Of a stretch of 64,000 nt of DNA, positions 1 through 7,970 are shown in pieces. Origin of the DNA: Neptunitalea chrysea (GTDB lineage: Bacteria; Bacteroidota; Bacteroidia; Flavobacteriales; Flavobacteriaceae); NCBI RefSeq assembly GCF_027924145.1, contig NZ_BRVP01000007.1, positions 62,001 through 126,000 on the forward strand, in the 5' to 3' direction. The notes under the pieces were generated by a model. The model was given only the letters and a program-made list of their open reading frames with translations. It ran no database searches and was not told where the DNA came from. A program made the translations under genes and the position numbers. How positions within the stretch are numbered: position 1 is the first letter of the stretch; each line of letters opens with the position of its first letter.

Positions 1-2
1 TA

Positions 3-1271
3 GCTGAAGCCAAAGAGGTGCTAGTGACTCCTGAAAAATTTACAAATCATAGAACTTGGGGGAAACTAGCCGAAGGATTGCTAAATCAGGTAGAGGTTAA
101 AATGCATCAATTGTTGAACTGTGGAGTTCCGTTTAGCGTTTTCGGAGAAAATGAGATTGATGAACAAGCAAAAAGACAGTTGTATGATGCACTTAAATTA
201 CCAGTTGCCGTGCAAGGAGCGTTAATGCCTGATGCACATTGCGGTTATGGGTTGCCGATAGGAGGTGTATTGGCAACTGATGATGCGGTTATTCCGTATG
301 GTGTTGGCGTTGATATTGGGTGTAGAATGAGCCTTTCGGTTTTTAATTTATCAGCGTCTTATATGAATGGGAAAAACGATATGTTAAAGAAAATTTTATT
401 GGAGCATACTAAATTTGGTAAAAATGGAGTTCATAAAATTAAGGCAGATCATGCGATTTTTTCAAGAGATGAATTTAGGGAGATCCCGTTCGTAAAGAGT
501 TTACTTGATAAGGCTTATAAACAATTGGGTACCTCTGGTGGAGGGAATCATTTTGTGGAACTCGGTATCGTGGATATTCTAGAGGATATTCCTGGAAATA
601 AACTAGAGAAGGGTTCGTATCTAGGTGTATTGTCTCATAGTGGATCTAGGGGTTTAGGTTCAAGTATTGCAAAACACTATACCTATTTGGCTACTAAACA
701 ATGTCCGCTGCCTAAGAATGTACAACACCTAGCTTGGTTAGGTATGAGTGGTCATGATGGTCAGGAGTATTGGCGGGCTATGAATTTAGCGGGTGATTAT
801 GCCAAAGCTTGTCATGATAATATACATGCTAGAATAGCCAAAGCGTTGGGGGAACAAGTGGTGCTAAATATAGAGAACCACCACAATTTTGCATGGAAGG
901 AATTGGTGAATGGTATGGAGTGTATAGTACATAGAAAAGGAGCAACGCCTGCAGGAGAAGGCCAATTGGGAATTATTCCGGGGTCTATGACTGCACCAGG
1001 CTATATTGTAATGGGTAAGGGGAATTTAGATTCCCTTCAATCTGCTTCTCATGGAGCGGGAAGGTTGTTTTCTAGAACAAAATGTAAAACCAGATTTACG
1101 CATAGTGATATTCGGAAAACGCTTAAAGATAATGATGTAACCTTAATTGGGGGTGGTGTAGATGAGGCGCCGATGGCGTACAAAGATATTAATACAGTAA
1201 TGGGCTTGCAGGAAGAGCTCGTGTCGGTATTAGGTACATTTACCCCAAAAATTGTAAGAATGGAAAAATGA
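3..1271 (+). CDS. rtcB: RtcB-family RNA ligase (RtcB2 type, PrfH-linked), 5' end outside window
   Basis: RtcB ligases seal RNA 2',3'-cyclic phosphate (or 3'-phosphate) to 5'-OH ends using GTP and Mn2+. Numbering from the GTG at 18, the visible motifs are MPDAHCGYG (70-78), GVDIGCRM (97-104, metal-binding Cys102), GGGNHFVEL (174-182), HSGSRG (207-212), IENHHN (285-290), HRKGATPA (305-312) and SASHGAGR (342-349), whose His345 matches the guanylylated histidine. All catalytic signatures look intact. The frame stays open through the left edge, and the residues before GTG18 continue a plausible N-terminal extension, so I read this as a truncated gene rather than one starting at 18. Its 3' end overlaps prfH (ATGA), suggesting coupled translation and a link to ribosome repair. 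Confidence 0.93.
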   Translation, partial: AEAKEVLVTPEKFTNHRTWGKLAEGLLNQVEVKMHQLLNCGVPFSVFGENEIDEQAKRQLYDALKLPVAVQGALMPDAHCGYGLPIGGVLATDDAVIPYGVGVDIGCRMSLSVFNLSASYMNGKNDMLKKILLEHTKFGKNGVHKIKADHAIFSRDEFREIPFVKSLLDKAYKQLGTSGGGNHFVELGIVDILEDIPGNKLEKGSYLGVLSHSGSRGLGSSIAKHYTYLATKQCPLPKNVQHLAWLGMSGHDGQEYWRAMNLAGDYAKACHDNIHARIAKALGEQVVLNIENHHNFAWKELVNGMECIVHRKGATPAGEGQLGIIPGSMTAPGYIVMGKGNLDSLQSASHGAGRLFSRTKCKTRFTHSDIRKTLKDNDVTLIGGGVDEAPMAYKDINTVMGLQEELVSVLGTFTPKIVRMEK

Positions 1272-1963
1272 TGGAGACTATTATTCAAATTACAGCAGGC
1301 AGAGGACCTACAGAGTGTACCTGGGTAGTAGCTCAGGTATTAAAAAAGTTTTTACAAGAAGCTAAAGATAATGGTATTGATGCGAATGTATTGGCAAAAG
1401 ATAAGGGGATTGAAAATGGAACCATAGCATCGGTTATAATACATTTGAAAGGGGCATCTGTACGCAAGTTTGTAAATACCTGGCTTGGAACTATACAATG
1501 GATAGGGAAAAGCAATTTTAGAAAATTTCACAAACGTAAGAACTGGTTTATAGGTATATTTGAGCACGAAAAAGCGAAACTGGGTACGTTTTCTGATAAT
1601 GATATAAAGTATCAGGCAACTCGAAGTAGCGGAGCAGGAGGTCAACATGTAAACAAAGTTAGCTCGGCGGTAAGAGCTACTCATGTTCCTACGGGCTTAA
1701 ATGTACAGGTGATGGATACACGTTCGCAGCATAAAAATAAAGTGATTGCTAAAGAACGTTTGTTAGAAAAATTAAAAGAAGAGCAATTAAAACAATATGA
1801 GGAACGGTTTTTGCAACAATGGCATAATCAGCTACAAGTGCAAAGAGGAAATCCGGTTAGAGTATTTAGCGGTTCTGATTTTAAAAAGAAAAATGTAGAT
1901 AAAAGATTTAAGAAACAAAGGTTAGCCTTAAAAACTAAGTTGAAAAATGACATCGATAGATAA
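1268..1963 (+). CDS. prfH: PrfH, peptide chain release factor homologue
   Basis: This is a class I release-factor-like protein with the peptidyl-tRNA hydrolysis motif GAGGQ (GGQ at residues 124-126), followed by a basic C-terminal helix rich in Lys and Arg. At 231 residues it lacks the codon-recognition superdomain of RF1/RF2 (about 360 residues). Established work on the PrfH/RtcB pair shows that PrfH releases the nascent chain from ribosomes cut in the 16S rRNA decoding centre, after which the partner RtcB reseals the RNA. The neighbouring rtcB matches that pairing. Two ATGs (1268 and 1271) follow each other; the first overlaps the rtcB stop as ATGA. The 3' end overlaps the next gene by 17 bases. 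Confidence 0.92.
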   Translation: MMETIIQITAGRGPTECTWVVAQVLKKFLQEAKDNGIDANVLAKDKGIENGTIASVIIHLKGASVRKFVNTWLGTIQWIGKSNFRKFHKRKNWFIGIFEHEKAKLGTFSDNDIKYQATRSSGAGGQHVNKVSSAVRATHVPTGLNVQVMDTRSQHKNKVIAKERLLEKLKEEQLKQYEERFLQQWHNQLQVQRGNPVRVFSGSDFKKKNVDKRFKKQRLALKTKLKNDIDR

Positions 1964-2507
1964 ATATTTGTTTCAGGCAATGGATAATTATCCATATAGT
2001 TTAGAAGAAACATTGGAGTCGCTTGATTATGCTTTGTCATATGATGCGAATAATACCATGGCGTTATGCCTTTATGGCAGATTATATGCAGAGCAACTTC
2101 AGAAATATGAAGAAGCAAAAAAATATTTTGAAAAAGCATTAAGTATAGATATAAATGCTTTAGAAGTGTATCCGTATTATTTAGATGCGTTGCTTTATAA
2201 TGAAGATTTTGAAGAGGCGGAAAGATTAATTGAGTTTGCCCTTTCTGTAAAAGGAGTGAATAAGATTGAGATTAGACTACGCGAAGTATTATTATGTGAG
2301 ATGAAGAATGATCTTGGAACCGCTTTATTATTAGCAAAACAATTGCGTTTGTTTGCATTTAGTTCTGATTGGAATACTATGATAGAGGATACCGAGAAGC
2401 GAATTAAGCAAAAAATTAAAATTGTTTTAGGAAAGCCTGAAGGTGAAAAAAAGAAAAAGAAGAAGAAAAAAGACAATACTTCTAAAAAAGAAGAAGAGGC
2501 TAATTAA
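1947..2507 (+). CDS. TPR-repeat protein with lysine-rich tail, third gene of rtcB-prfH operon
   Basis: The 186-residue cytosolic protein has no signal peptide. Residues about 20-105 read as two to three tetratricopeptide-like helical hairpins, with the A/G/Y/F spacing of TPRs around ALCLYGRLYAEQ and EEAKKYFEKALSID. The last 20 residues are strongly basic, with eight consecutive lysines near 168-175, which would suit RNA or ribosome binding. It starts inside prfH, so it is very likely translated with it. No specific function is recognised. By context it could be an adaptor of the rRNA-repair pathway, or simply a co-transcribed passenger. The alternative start at ATG 1980 would remove the overlap but cut into the first helix. 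Confidence 0.8.
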   Translation: MTSIDKYLFQAMDNYPYSLEETLESLDYALSYDANNTMALCLYGRLYAEQLQKYEEAKKYFEKALSIDINALEVYPYYLDALLYNEDFEEAERLIEFALSVKGVNKIEIRLREVLLCEMKNDLGTALLLAKQLRLFAFSSDWNTMIEDTEKRIKQKIKIVLGKPEGEKKKKKKKKDNTSKKEEEAN

Positions 2508-2520
2508 GCCTCTTCTTTTG
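2492..2520. terminator. Bidirectional hairpin over the convergent gene ends
   Basis: A 10-bp stem (2492-2501 with 2509-2518) encloses the loop taattaa, followed by T residues. The stop codons of the TPR gene (TAA) and of the minus-strand gene (TAA read as tta) share the central ttaa, so the two coding regions overlap by four bases inside the terminator loop. Confidence 0.7.
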
Positions 2521-2749
2521 TATATAACTCAGCTCTATGTGGTTTTAAGTTATCTCTTACCGTTATTTTATCTTTATCGTTAATTATAATGTAGGCAATA
2601 GCATGAAAATCACTAATTTTAGTAGCGCTTATTTCATGATAATATAGACTATTTATACCAGCATATTCTTTTAAATGAATAGCATGATGTTCTGCGGTTT
2701 TATAGCCGGTAGAGCCTTTAAAGTCCCAAATAATTTTTAGTAACGTCAT
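2504..2749 (-). CDS. Small conserved-type hypothetical protein (81 aa)
   Basis: An 81-residue soluble protein with no signal peptide or transmembrane segment. It begins MTLLKIIWDFKG and is rich in His and Tyr in the middle (AEHHAIHLKEY). The codon use is like that of the neighbours, and the tail-to-tail overlap with the TPR gene plus the 5-base gap to the upstream SRPBCC gene suggest a real, co-transcribed gene. I do not recognise its family or function. Confidence 0.7.
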   Translation of the reverse strand: MTLLKIIWDFKGSTGYKTAEHHAIHLKEYAGINSLYYHEISATKISDFHAIAYIIINDKDKITVRDNLKPHRAELYTKEEA

Positions 2750-2754
2750 GTTAG

Positions 2755-3204
2755 TTAAGCTACCGAAGTTCCTTTCTCAAGGTAGTTTTTAAAGTCTTTC
2801 ATAAAAATATAGCTTTGTTTTTTAAAACTTCCGGGCATTAAAAAACTATAGACTTTAAAAATGAAATTTGTAAACCTAAATTCACTTTTAGAAATCCATT
2901 TAGTGGCATTAGCGTCTAAAATTTCAAAATAATTTTCCTGAATGTTGTATACACCTTTAGTTTCATAAGTACAATGAAATTCATGAGGCATGTTTTTTTT
3001 AACAATAGTCTCGATCATCTCAATATCTCTTTTACCCGTTTTAAATATGAGTTTACTTTTGGATCCTTCTTCTCCTGGAGTGCCGGATAATGGTTCTAGT
3101 TTTTGAAAGCCTCTTTGCCAGTGTTTTAAATTCTCTAAAGAATCAAAACTTTCTGCCACTGCTTCAATTGGTTTTTGAATAGCAATTTCTAGCGTGTATT
3201 TCAT
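2755..3204 (-). CDS. SRPBCC / START-like ligand-binding domain protein
   Basis: The 149-residue sequence has the SRPBCC (polyketide cyclase-like) pattern: MKYTLEIAIQKPIEAVAE at the start, LKHWQRGFQKLEP after the first helix, alternating strands including the pair around FHCTYETKGVYN, and a long C-terminal helix ending FMKDFKNYLEKG. Such domains form a hydrophobic cavity for small lipophilic ligands. No catalytic residue can be named. It lies just upstream of the 81-aa gene with a 5-base gap and is probably co-transcribed with it. The ligand is unknown. Confidence 0.8.
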   Translation of the reverse strand: MKYTLEIAIQKPIEAVAESFDSLENLKHWQRGFQKLEPLSGTPGEEGSKSKLIFKTGKRDIEMIETIVKKNMPHEFHCTYETKGVYNIQENYFEILDANATKWISKSEFRFTNFIFKVYSFLMPGSFKKQSYIFMKDFKNYLEKGTSVA

Positions 3205-3265
3205 TCCCTGATTGAGTTTAGGTGCAGGCTTATAACCTACGCTTACTAAGTATTAGATTATGGTT

Positions 3266-3607
3266 CTATTTGGTAACAATTTTAAAAGTTTTCTTAAAGT
3301 TTTCTGTTTGAACAGAAACTATAAAAATGTTATTAGAAGGTAACGTAATGTTTTTGCTAAAGTTATCGGTTACTCTAATGTTTTGATAGCTCGCTACTCT
3401 TTTACCTAACATATTGTAGATTTCAATTGTAGCATTATCATTTAGTCCACTAATATGTAATGAGTTGTTGCTATAAAAAACTTTTATTTGCTCTTCAATT
3501 AGGGATGTTAATTTGAAGGGAGATGGTGCCATAGAAACCGATGCCGCTGAAAGCTTAGCAGATGTAAACAAGACTAATAAAAGTATTGATACGTAAAATT
3601 TTTTCAT
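3266..3607 (-). CDS. Small secreted protein consisting mostly of a T9SS-type C-terminal sorting domain
   Basis: An N-terminal signal peptide (MKKFYVSILLLVLF then AKLSAAS) is followed by about 20 residues and then a beta-rich module resembling the type IX secretion sorting domain. It has the IEIYNMLGKRVASY pattern, a turn with leucine-proline residues, a valine-rich strand (NIFIVSVQT), and a basic end KKTFKIVTK. In normal T9SS cargo this module sits behind a large enzyme or adhesin. Here almost nothing precedes it, so the protein is either a minimal surface-anchored protein or a relic of a larger cargo gene. Orientation and spacing suggest its own promoter in the 3608-3755 gap. Confidence 0.72.
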   Translation of the reverse strand: MKKFYVSILLLVLFTSAKLSAASVSMAPSPFKLTSLIEEQIKVFYSNNSLHISGLNDNATIEIYNMLGKRVASYQNIRVTDNFSKNITLPSNNIFIVSVQTENFKKTFKIVTK

Positions 3608-3709
3608 AGGTTTCTAAATGTTTGAAAATAAAAATACAATTTTTGTGCCAAATATAGTAGTTAAATTTTTAAAATTAAACAATATTTTACATTACTGTCG
3701 TTGTTGATA

Positions 3710-3739
3710 TTGATTAATTGCTTCTAATGTTTATTTTTG
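3710..3739 (+). promoter_or_regulatory. Bacteroidota-type promoter of the parvulin operon
   Basis: TTG at 3710-3712, a 19-base spacer and TATTTTTG at 3732-3739 match the TTG / TAnnTTTG consensus of Bacteroidota sigma-70. The predicted transcript starts a few bases before the coding region at 3756. Confidence 0.6.
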
Positions 3740-3755
3740 TTGCAACTAAAAAATA

Positions 3756-5714
3756 ATGAATTCAATGAAAAACACAATTTTCTTAGTGTTTGTACTACTT
3801 GTTAGCCTTGTATCTGCACAAAACAAAGAAATTATTTTTACGGTAGATAATGAACCTGTTTATAAAGATGAATTTCTGAGGATATACAAGAAGAATATAG
3901 ATTTAGTAAAAGATGAATCACAGAAAGATATAGATGAGTATTTAGAATTATATATAGATTATAAGCTGAAGGTTTTACAATCAGAGGAGCTTGGTTTAGA
4001 TGAGAAGAATTCTTTTATTAAAGAGTTTGAAGGCTATAAAAAACAATTAGCTAAAAATTACTTAACCGATACCAAGGCAACCGATGCTCTTTTAAATGAG
4101 GCTTATGAAAGATATCTAAAAGAGGTAAAGGCAAAGCACATTTTAGTATTGGCTAATGAAGCAGCAAAACCTTCAGATACTTTAGAGGCTTTCAATAAAA
4201 TTTTAGAATTAAAAGAGCAAGTAGCAAAAGAAGGTTTTGAAAATGTTATGAAGAAGGTTCATAATGGGAAAACCATTTTTGGAGAAGACTTAGGGTATTT
4301 TTCAGTTTTTAGAATGGTTTATCCTTTCGAATCTGCTGCCTATAATACGCCTGTTGGTACAGTATCTGATCCTGTAAGAACAAAGTTTGGGTATCATATT
4401 ATTAAGGTATATGATGTTAGAGATAATAAAGGAGAGTTAGAAGTAGCTCATATTATGGTAGCTTCTAAGGATTCTGATACGGATGATGCGAAACAGCATG
4501 CAAAACAAAAAGTATTTGAACTTTATGAGGAACTTAAAAAAGGAGGTTCTTTTGAGGATATAGCCAAAACATATTCTGATGATAAAGCTTCTGCAACTGC
4601 CGGCGGTAGACTAGGTAAATTTGCTGCTGGAAGTTTAAGTTCTGCTGCTTTTGAAGATGCTGCTTTTAGTTTAAAAAAAGATGGGGATGTTTCTGAACCA
4701 ATTAAATCTGAGTTCGGATGGCATATTATTAAGTTAATTCGTAAATATCCTATAGGTTCTTATGAAGATGAAAAGGGGGATCTTGAAATGAAAATTAAAC
4801 AAGATTCAAGATCACAATACATTACGGAGTCATTTGTGAATATGCTAAAAAAGCAGTACAATTTTAAGGAGAACAAAGAGGCTTATGAGTATGTAACAAG
4901 TGTAGTTGCTGATAGTATTAAAACAAGAAAATGGACTTTTGATAGTGAGAATCCAAATGTAGAAAAGATACTGTTTACTGTAAACGATGAGAAGAAAGTT
5001 TTTGTGAAAGATTTTTTACAGTTGTTGGAAATGAGACAACGTAGAGCAAATGTTCAGAATGTAGATCAATTTATAAAACAAAACTACGAGCTGTTTATTC
5101 AACAACAAATACTACAGTATAAAGAAGATCGTTTGGCGATTGAAAATAAAGAGTATGCAAATACATTAAAGGAATATAGAGACGGACTTTTGTTATTCGA
5201 TTTAATGCAAATGAAAATTTGGAATAAGGCTAAAGAAGATACTTTAGGTTTAGATATGTTCTACGAAAAACATAAAGGAGAGTATATGTGGAAGGAAAGA
5301 ACCGATGCAGTGATAGCGGTGTGTACAAGTAAAGACGCTGCAAATCAGGTTCAGAAATTATTGAAAGAAGGAGCGAGCCTAGAAGATATTAAAGAAAAGA
5401 TAAATACTAAAGATAGAATTAATGCGGTAATTACTTCTAAGACTTTGGAGGTAGGCGATGATGCGATTCCTTCTGGATATAAATTAAAAGAAGGGGTGTC
5501 TGATATTTATGAAACACGTCCTGGTGAATTTACAATTATTGTGGCTGGTGAAATTAAAAAATCAGAACCTAAAAAACTTGATGAGGCTAAAGGTAAAGTA
5601 ATTAGTGACTATCAACAATCGTTAGAAGCACAGTGGTTAAATGGTTTAAGAAAAGGACATACGATAATAGTAAATAAAAAAGTACTTAAAAAAGTAAAAA
5701 AAGAAGTTAAGTGA
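3756..5714 (+). CDS. Periplasmic peptidyl-prolyl cis-trans isomerase, two parvulin domains
   Basis: The 652-residue protein starts with a signal peptide (MKNTIFLVFVLLVSLVSAQ; ATG 3765 is an alternative start). Two PpiC/parvulin rotamase domains are visible. The first runs about 128-222, from KAKHILVLANE to FGYHIIKVYDV. The second runs about 228-330, from EVAHIMVASKD through GGRLGKF to FGWHIIKLIRK. A long helical C-terminal part follows. It fits SurA/PpiD-like folding helpers for outer-membrane and secreted proteins. Its stop (TGA) overlaps the GTG start of the next gene, and two more parvulin-related genes follow, so this is the head of a foldase operon. Confidence 0.9.
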   Translation: MNSMKNTIFLVFVLLVSLVSAQNKEIIFTVDNEPVYKDEFLRIYKKNIDLVKDESQKDIDEYLELYIDYKLKVLQSEELGLDEKNSFIKEFEGYKKQLAKNYLTDTKATDALLNEAYERYLKEVKAKHILVLANEAAKPSDTLEAFNKILELKEQVAKEGFENVMKKVHNGKTIFGEDLGYFSVFRMVYPFESAAYNTPVGTVSDPVRTKFGYHIIKVYDVRDNKGELEVAHIMVASKDSDTDDAKQHAKQKVFELYEELKKGGSFEDIAKTYSDDKASATAGGRLGKFAAGSLSSAAFEDAAFSLKKDGDVSEPIKSEFGWHIIKLIRKYPIGSYEDEKGDLEMKIKQDSRSQYITESFVNMLKKQYNFKENKEAYEYVTSVVADSIKTRKWTFDSENPNVEKILFTVNDEKKVFVKDFLQLLEMRQRRANVQNVDQFIKQNYELFIQQQILQYKEDRLAIENKEYANTLKEYRDGLLLFDLMQMKIWNKAKEDTLGLDMFYEKHKGEYMWKERTDAVIAVCTSKDAANQVQKLLKEGASLEDIKEKINTKDRINAVITSKTLEVGDDAIPSGYKLKEGVSDIYETRPGEFTIIVAGEIKKSEPKKLDEAKGKVISDYQQSLEAQWLNGLRKGHTIIVNKKVLKKVKKEVK

Positions 5715-6568
5715 AATTTTTAAAGTGTGTGTTGGTATGTTTCTTTTTTATTTCGTGTGATTTAATAAAAACCGAAAGTGAAAAGGAAATTGTAGCCAGA
5801 GTTGGAGAAGATTATTTGTATAAAGATGAAGTGGCATCTTTAGTGCCAAAAGGAGTAAGCAAGGAAGATAGTATGCTGATTGTTCAGAATTATATTAATT
5901 CTTGGGCAACAAAGGAGCTGCTAATTAAGAATGCTGAACAAAACTTAGATGAGAAGAAGGTTCAGGAGTTCGAGGTTTTAGTTTCTGATTATAAAACTGA
6001 TTTATATACAAAGGCTTACTTAGAGGCTTTGGTACTTCGATCGTTAGATACGGTAGTTAAAAATGATGAGCTTAGAAGTTATTACGATGATAACAAAGAG
6101 AACTTCAAGCTTAATGAAGATGTTGTTAAAATTAGGTTTTTAGGGATTCCTAAGGAGAATAATAAGATTAATAAGTTTAGAGATAAGTTTAAAAGATATA
6201 AAGAGGAAGATCATTATTACCTTGATTCGTTATCGTATTTATATACCAATTATATGTTTAACGACAGCTTATGGATTAAATCTTCTGAAATTATTAAAGA
6301 AATACCTCCTTTAACAGATGAGAATCTGGATACTTATTTAAAAAAATCACAATTTTTTGAATTACAAGATTCTTTAGGAGTATATTTGATGACCGTTAAA
6401 GATTTTAAGAAGAGAGGAGAGGCGGCTCCGTTAAGTTTTATCAGGCCAACAATACGTCAGATAATATTAAATCAAAGAAAAATTAAGTTTATAAAAGAGC
6501 TTAAAAAAGATATCATAAACGATGCGATTAAAGATAAACAATTTGAAATTTATGAAGATGCTGAATAA
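5711..6568 (+). CDS. Parvulin-operon lipoprotein, SurA N-domain-like
   Basis: A 285-residue protein with a lipoprotein signal: a short hydrophobic stretch ending FFFISC, with Cys16 as the likely lipidated residue. The rest resembles the helical N-terminal chaperone part of SurA/PpiC proteins (IVARVGEDYLYKDEVASLVP, then long charged helices), but I see no clear rotamase core. It may therefore be a chaperone or scaffold rather than an isomerase. The GTG start overlaps the upstream TGA (GTGA), and the 3' end overlaps the next gene by 17 bases. This indicates translational coupling of all three foldase genes. Confidence 0.82.
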   Translation: MKFLKCVLVCFFFISCDLIKTESEKEIVARVGEDYLYKDEVASLVPKGVSKEDSMLIVQNYINSWATKELLIKNAEQNLDEKKVQEFEVLVSDYKTDLYTKAYLEALVLRSLDTVVKNDELRSYYDDNKENFKLNEDVVKIRFLGIPKENNKINKFRDKFKRYKEEDHYYLDSLSYLYTNYMFNDSLWIKSSEIIKEIPPLTDENLDTYLKKSQFFELQDSLGVYLMTVKDFKKRGEAAPLSFIRPTIRQIILNQRKIKFIKELKKDIINDAIKDKQFEIYEDAE

Positions 6569-7964
6569 AGTAATAGCGCTGATCTTATGTTTGGGAACAT
6601 TTGCAGGTTACAGTCAGGGAGATGATCTAGCTGTTAATAGCGAAGTGAAAACAGATACGGTTAAAAGACAAAGAGTTAAAGTAGACGGAGTAGCAGCGGT
6701 TGTTGGTGATTACATTATTTTAGATTCTGATATTCAAAAAACGTATCAAGGATTAAAAGCACAGGGTGTATCGAAGTCAGAATTATCACATTGTAATTTG
6801 CTTGGTAAATTAATGGAGGATAAGCTTTATATGCATCAGGCTGTTCAGGATAGTTTAGATGTAAGCCCAACTGAAATTAGAAGTGGGGTTGACCGTAGGA
6901 TAGATTACTTTTTGCAACAGGTAGATGGTGATATGACTAAGTTACTTGATCTGTATGAAATGGAAACTGAAGGAGAATTAAGAGAAGAGCTTACAACAAT
7001 TATTCAAGAGCAATTGTTGACAGAGCGCATGAGAGATAAAATTATTGAAGATATAGATGTTACACCTGAAGAGGTGCGTGCCTTCTTTTATAGTATACCT
7101 GAAGAGGAGCGTCCTAATTTTGGAGAGTCTGTAGAGTTGGCTCAAATTGTAATAAAGCCAGAGATACCAAAGGAGGAAACCAAAAAAGTAGTTGATAAGT
7201 TAAGAAAAATGAAAGAGGATATTGAGGATAACGGAGTTCGTTTTTCTTCAAAAGCACTTTTATATTCTCAAGACCCTGGATCTAAATCTAGAGGTGGATT
7301 GTACGTTGGGATAACTCGTAAAACACAATTTGCTAAAGAATTTGTAGATGTTTCTTTTAGTTTACAAGAGGGAGAAGTGTCTGAGCCTTTTAAAACAGAT
7401 TTTGGATGGCATATTATTACAGTAGATAAAATTAGAGGAGAGCAGAGAGATGTGCGTCATATTTTATTAAGACCAGATGTACCAACTTCGTCAATTAGAG
7501 CTGCTCAGGAAAAAATAGATTCTATTAGAGGAGCATTGTTAAATAATGAAATTTCTTTTAAAGACGCAGCTAAGAAATTTTCGAACGAGAAAGAAACAGC
7601 AAATTCAGGTGGAGAGCTAATTAACCCTCAGACTTATGATAAGCGTTTTGAAATGTCTAAATTAGATCAGGATATTTATAGTAATATTTATAACCTAGAA
7701 GAAGGAGATATTTCTCAGCCTATTAAGGAAAAAGATAGATCTACTGGTATGGAATACTTTAAAATTATTAAGGTAACAAAGAAGGTGCCAGACCATAAGG
7801 CCGACTATGCTCAAGATTTTACACGAATAAAGGAACTAGCCCTTACAGATAAAAGAATAAAAGAGATTAAGAAGTGGACGGAAGATAAGATAAAAGATAC
7901 TTTTATTAATGTGAGTAGAGATAATAGAGATTGTGAGTTTTCTAGTAACTGGTTAAAAAAGTAA
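6552..7964 (+). CDS. SurA-like periplasmic peptidyl-prolyl isomerase
   Basis: Taken from ATG 6552, the protein (470 aa) begins with a clear signal peptide (MKMLNKVIALILCLGTFAGYSQ). An earlier in-frame ATG at 6522 would put ten charged or polar residues before it, so I prefer 6552. The N-terminal SurA-type region contains VDGVAAVVGDYIILDSDIQ. Two rotamase-like segments follow, one ending FGWHIITVDKIRGE and one starting DVRHILLRPDVP with SGGELINPQTYDK. Length and order match SurA, which chaperones outer-membrane proteins. It is the third member of the operon, and the moxR gene begins six bases after its stop. Confidence 0.9.
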   Translation: MKMLNKVIALILCLGTFAGYSQGDDLAVNSEVKTDTVKRQRVKVDGVAAVVGDYIILDSDIQKTYQGLKAQGVSKSELSHCNLLGKLMEDKLYMHQAVQDSLDVSPTEIRSGVDRRIDYFLQQVDGDMTKLLDLYEMETEGELREELTTIIQEQLLTERMRDKIIEDIDVTPEEVRAFFYSIPEEERPNFGESVELAQIVIKPEIPKEETKKVVDKLRKMKEDIEDNGVRFSSKALLYSQDPGSKSRGGLYVGITRKTQFAKEFVDVSFSLQEGEVSEPFKTDFGWHIITVDKIRGEQRDVRHILLRPDVPTSSIRAAQEKIDSIRGALLNNEISFKDAAKKFSNEKETANSGGELINPQTYDKRFEMSKLDQDIYSNIYNLEEGDISQPIKEKDRSTGMEYFKIIKVTKKVPDHKADYAQDFTRIKELALTDKRIKEIKKWTEDKIKDTFINVSRDNRDCEFSSNWLKK

Positions 7965-7970
7965 TTATAT

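Noticed and set aside
18-20. GTG as the true start of the rtcB gene
   Set aside because: The frame is open to the window edge, and the residues before it fit the N-terminal extension expected of this RtcB type.
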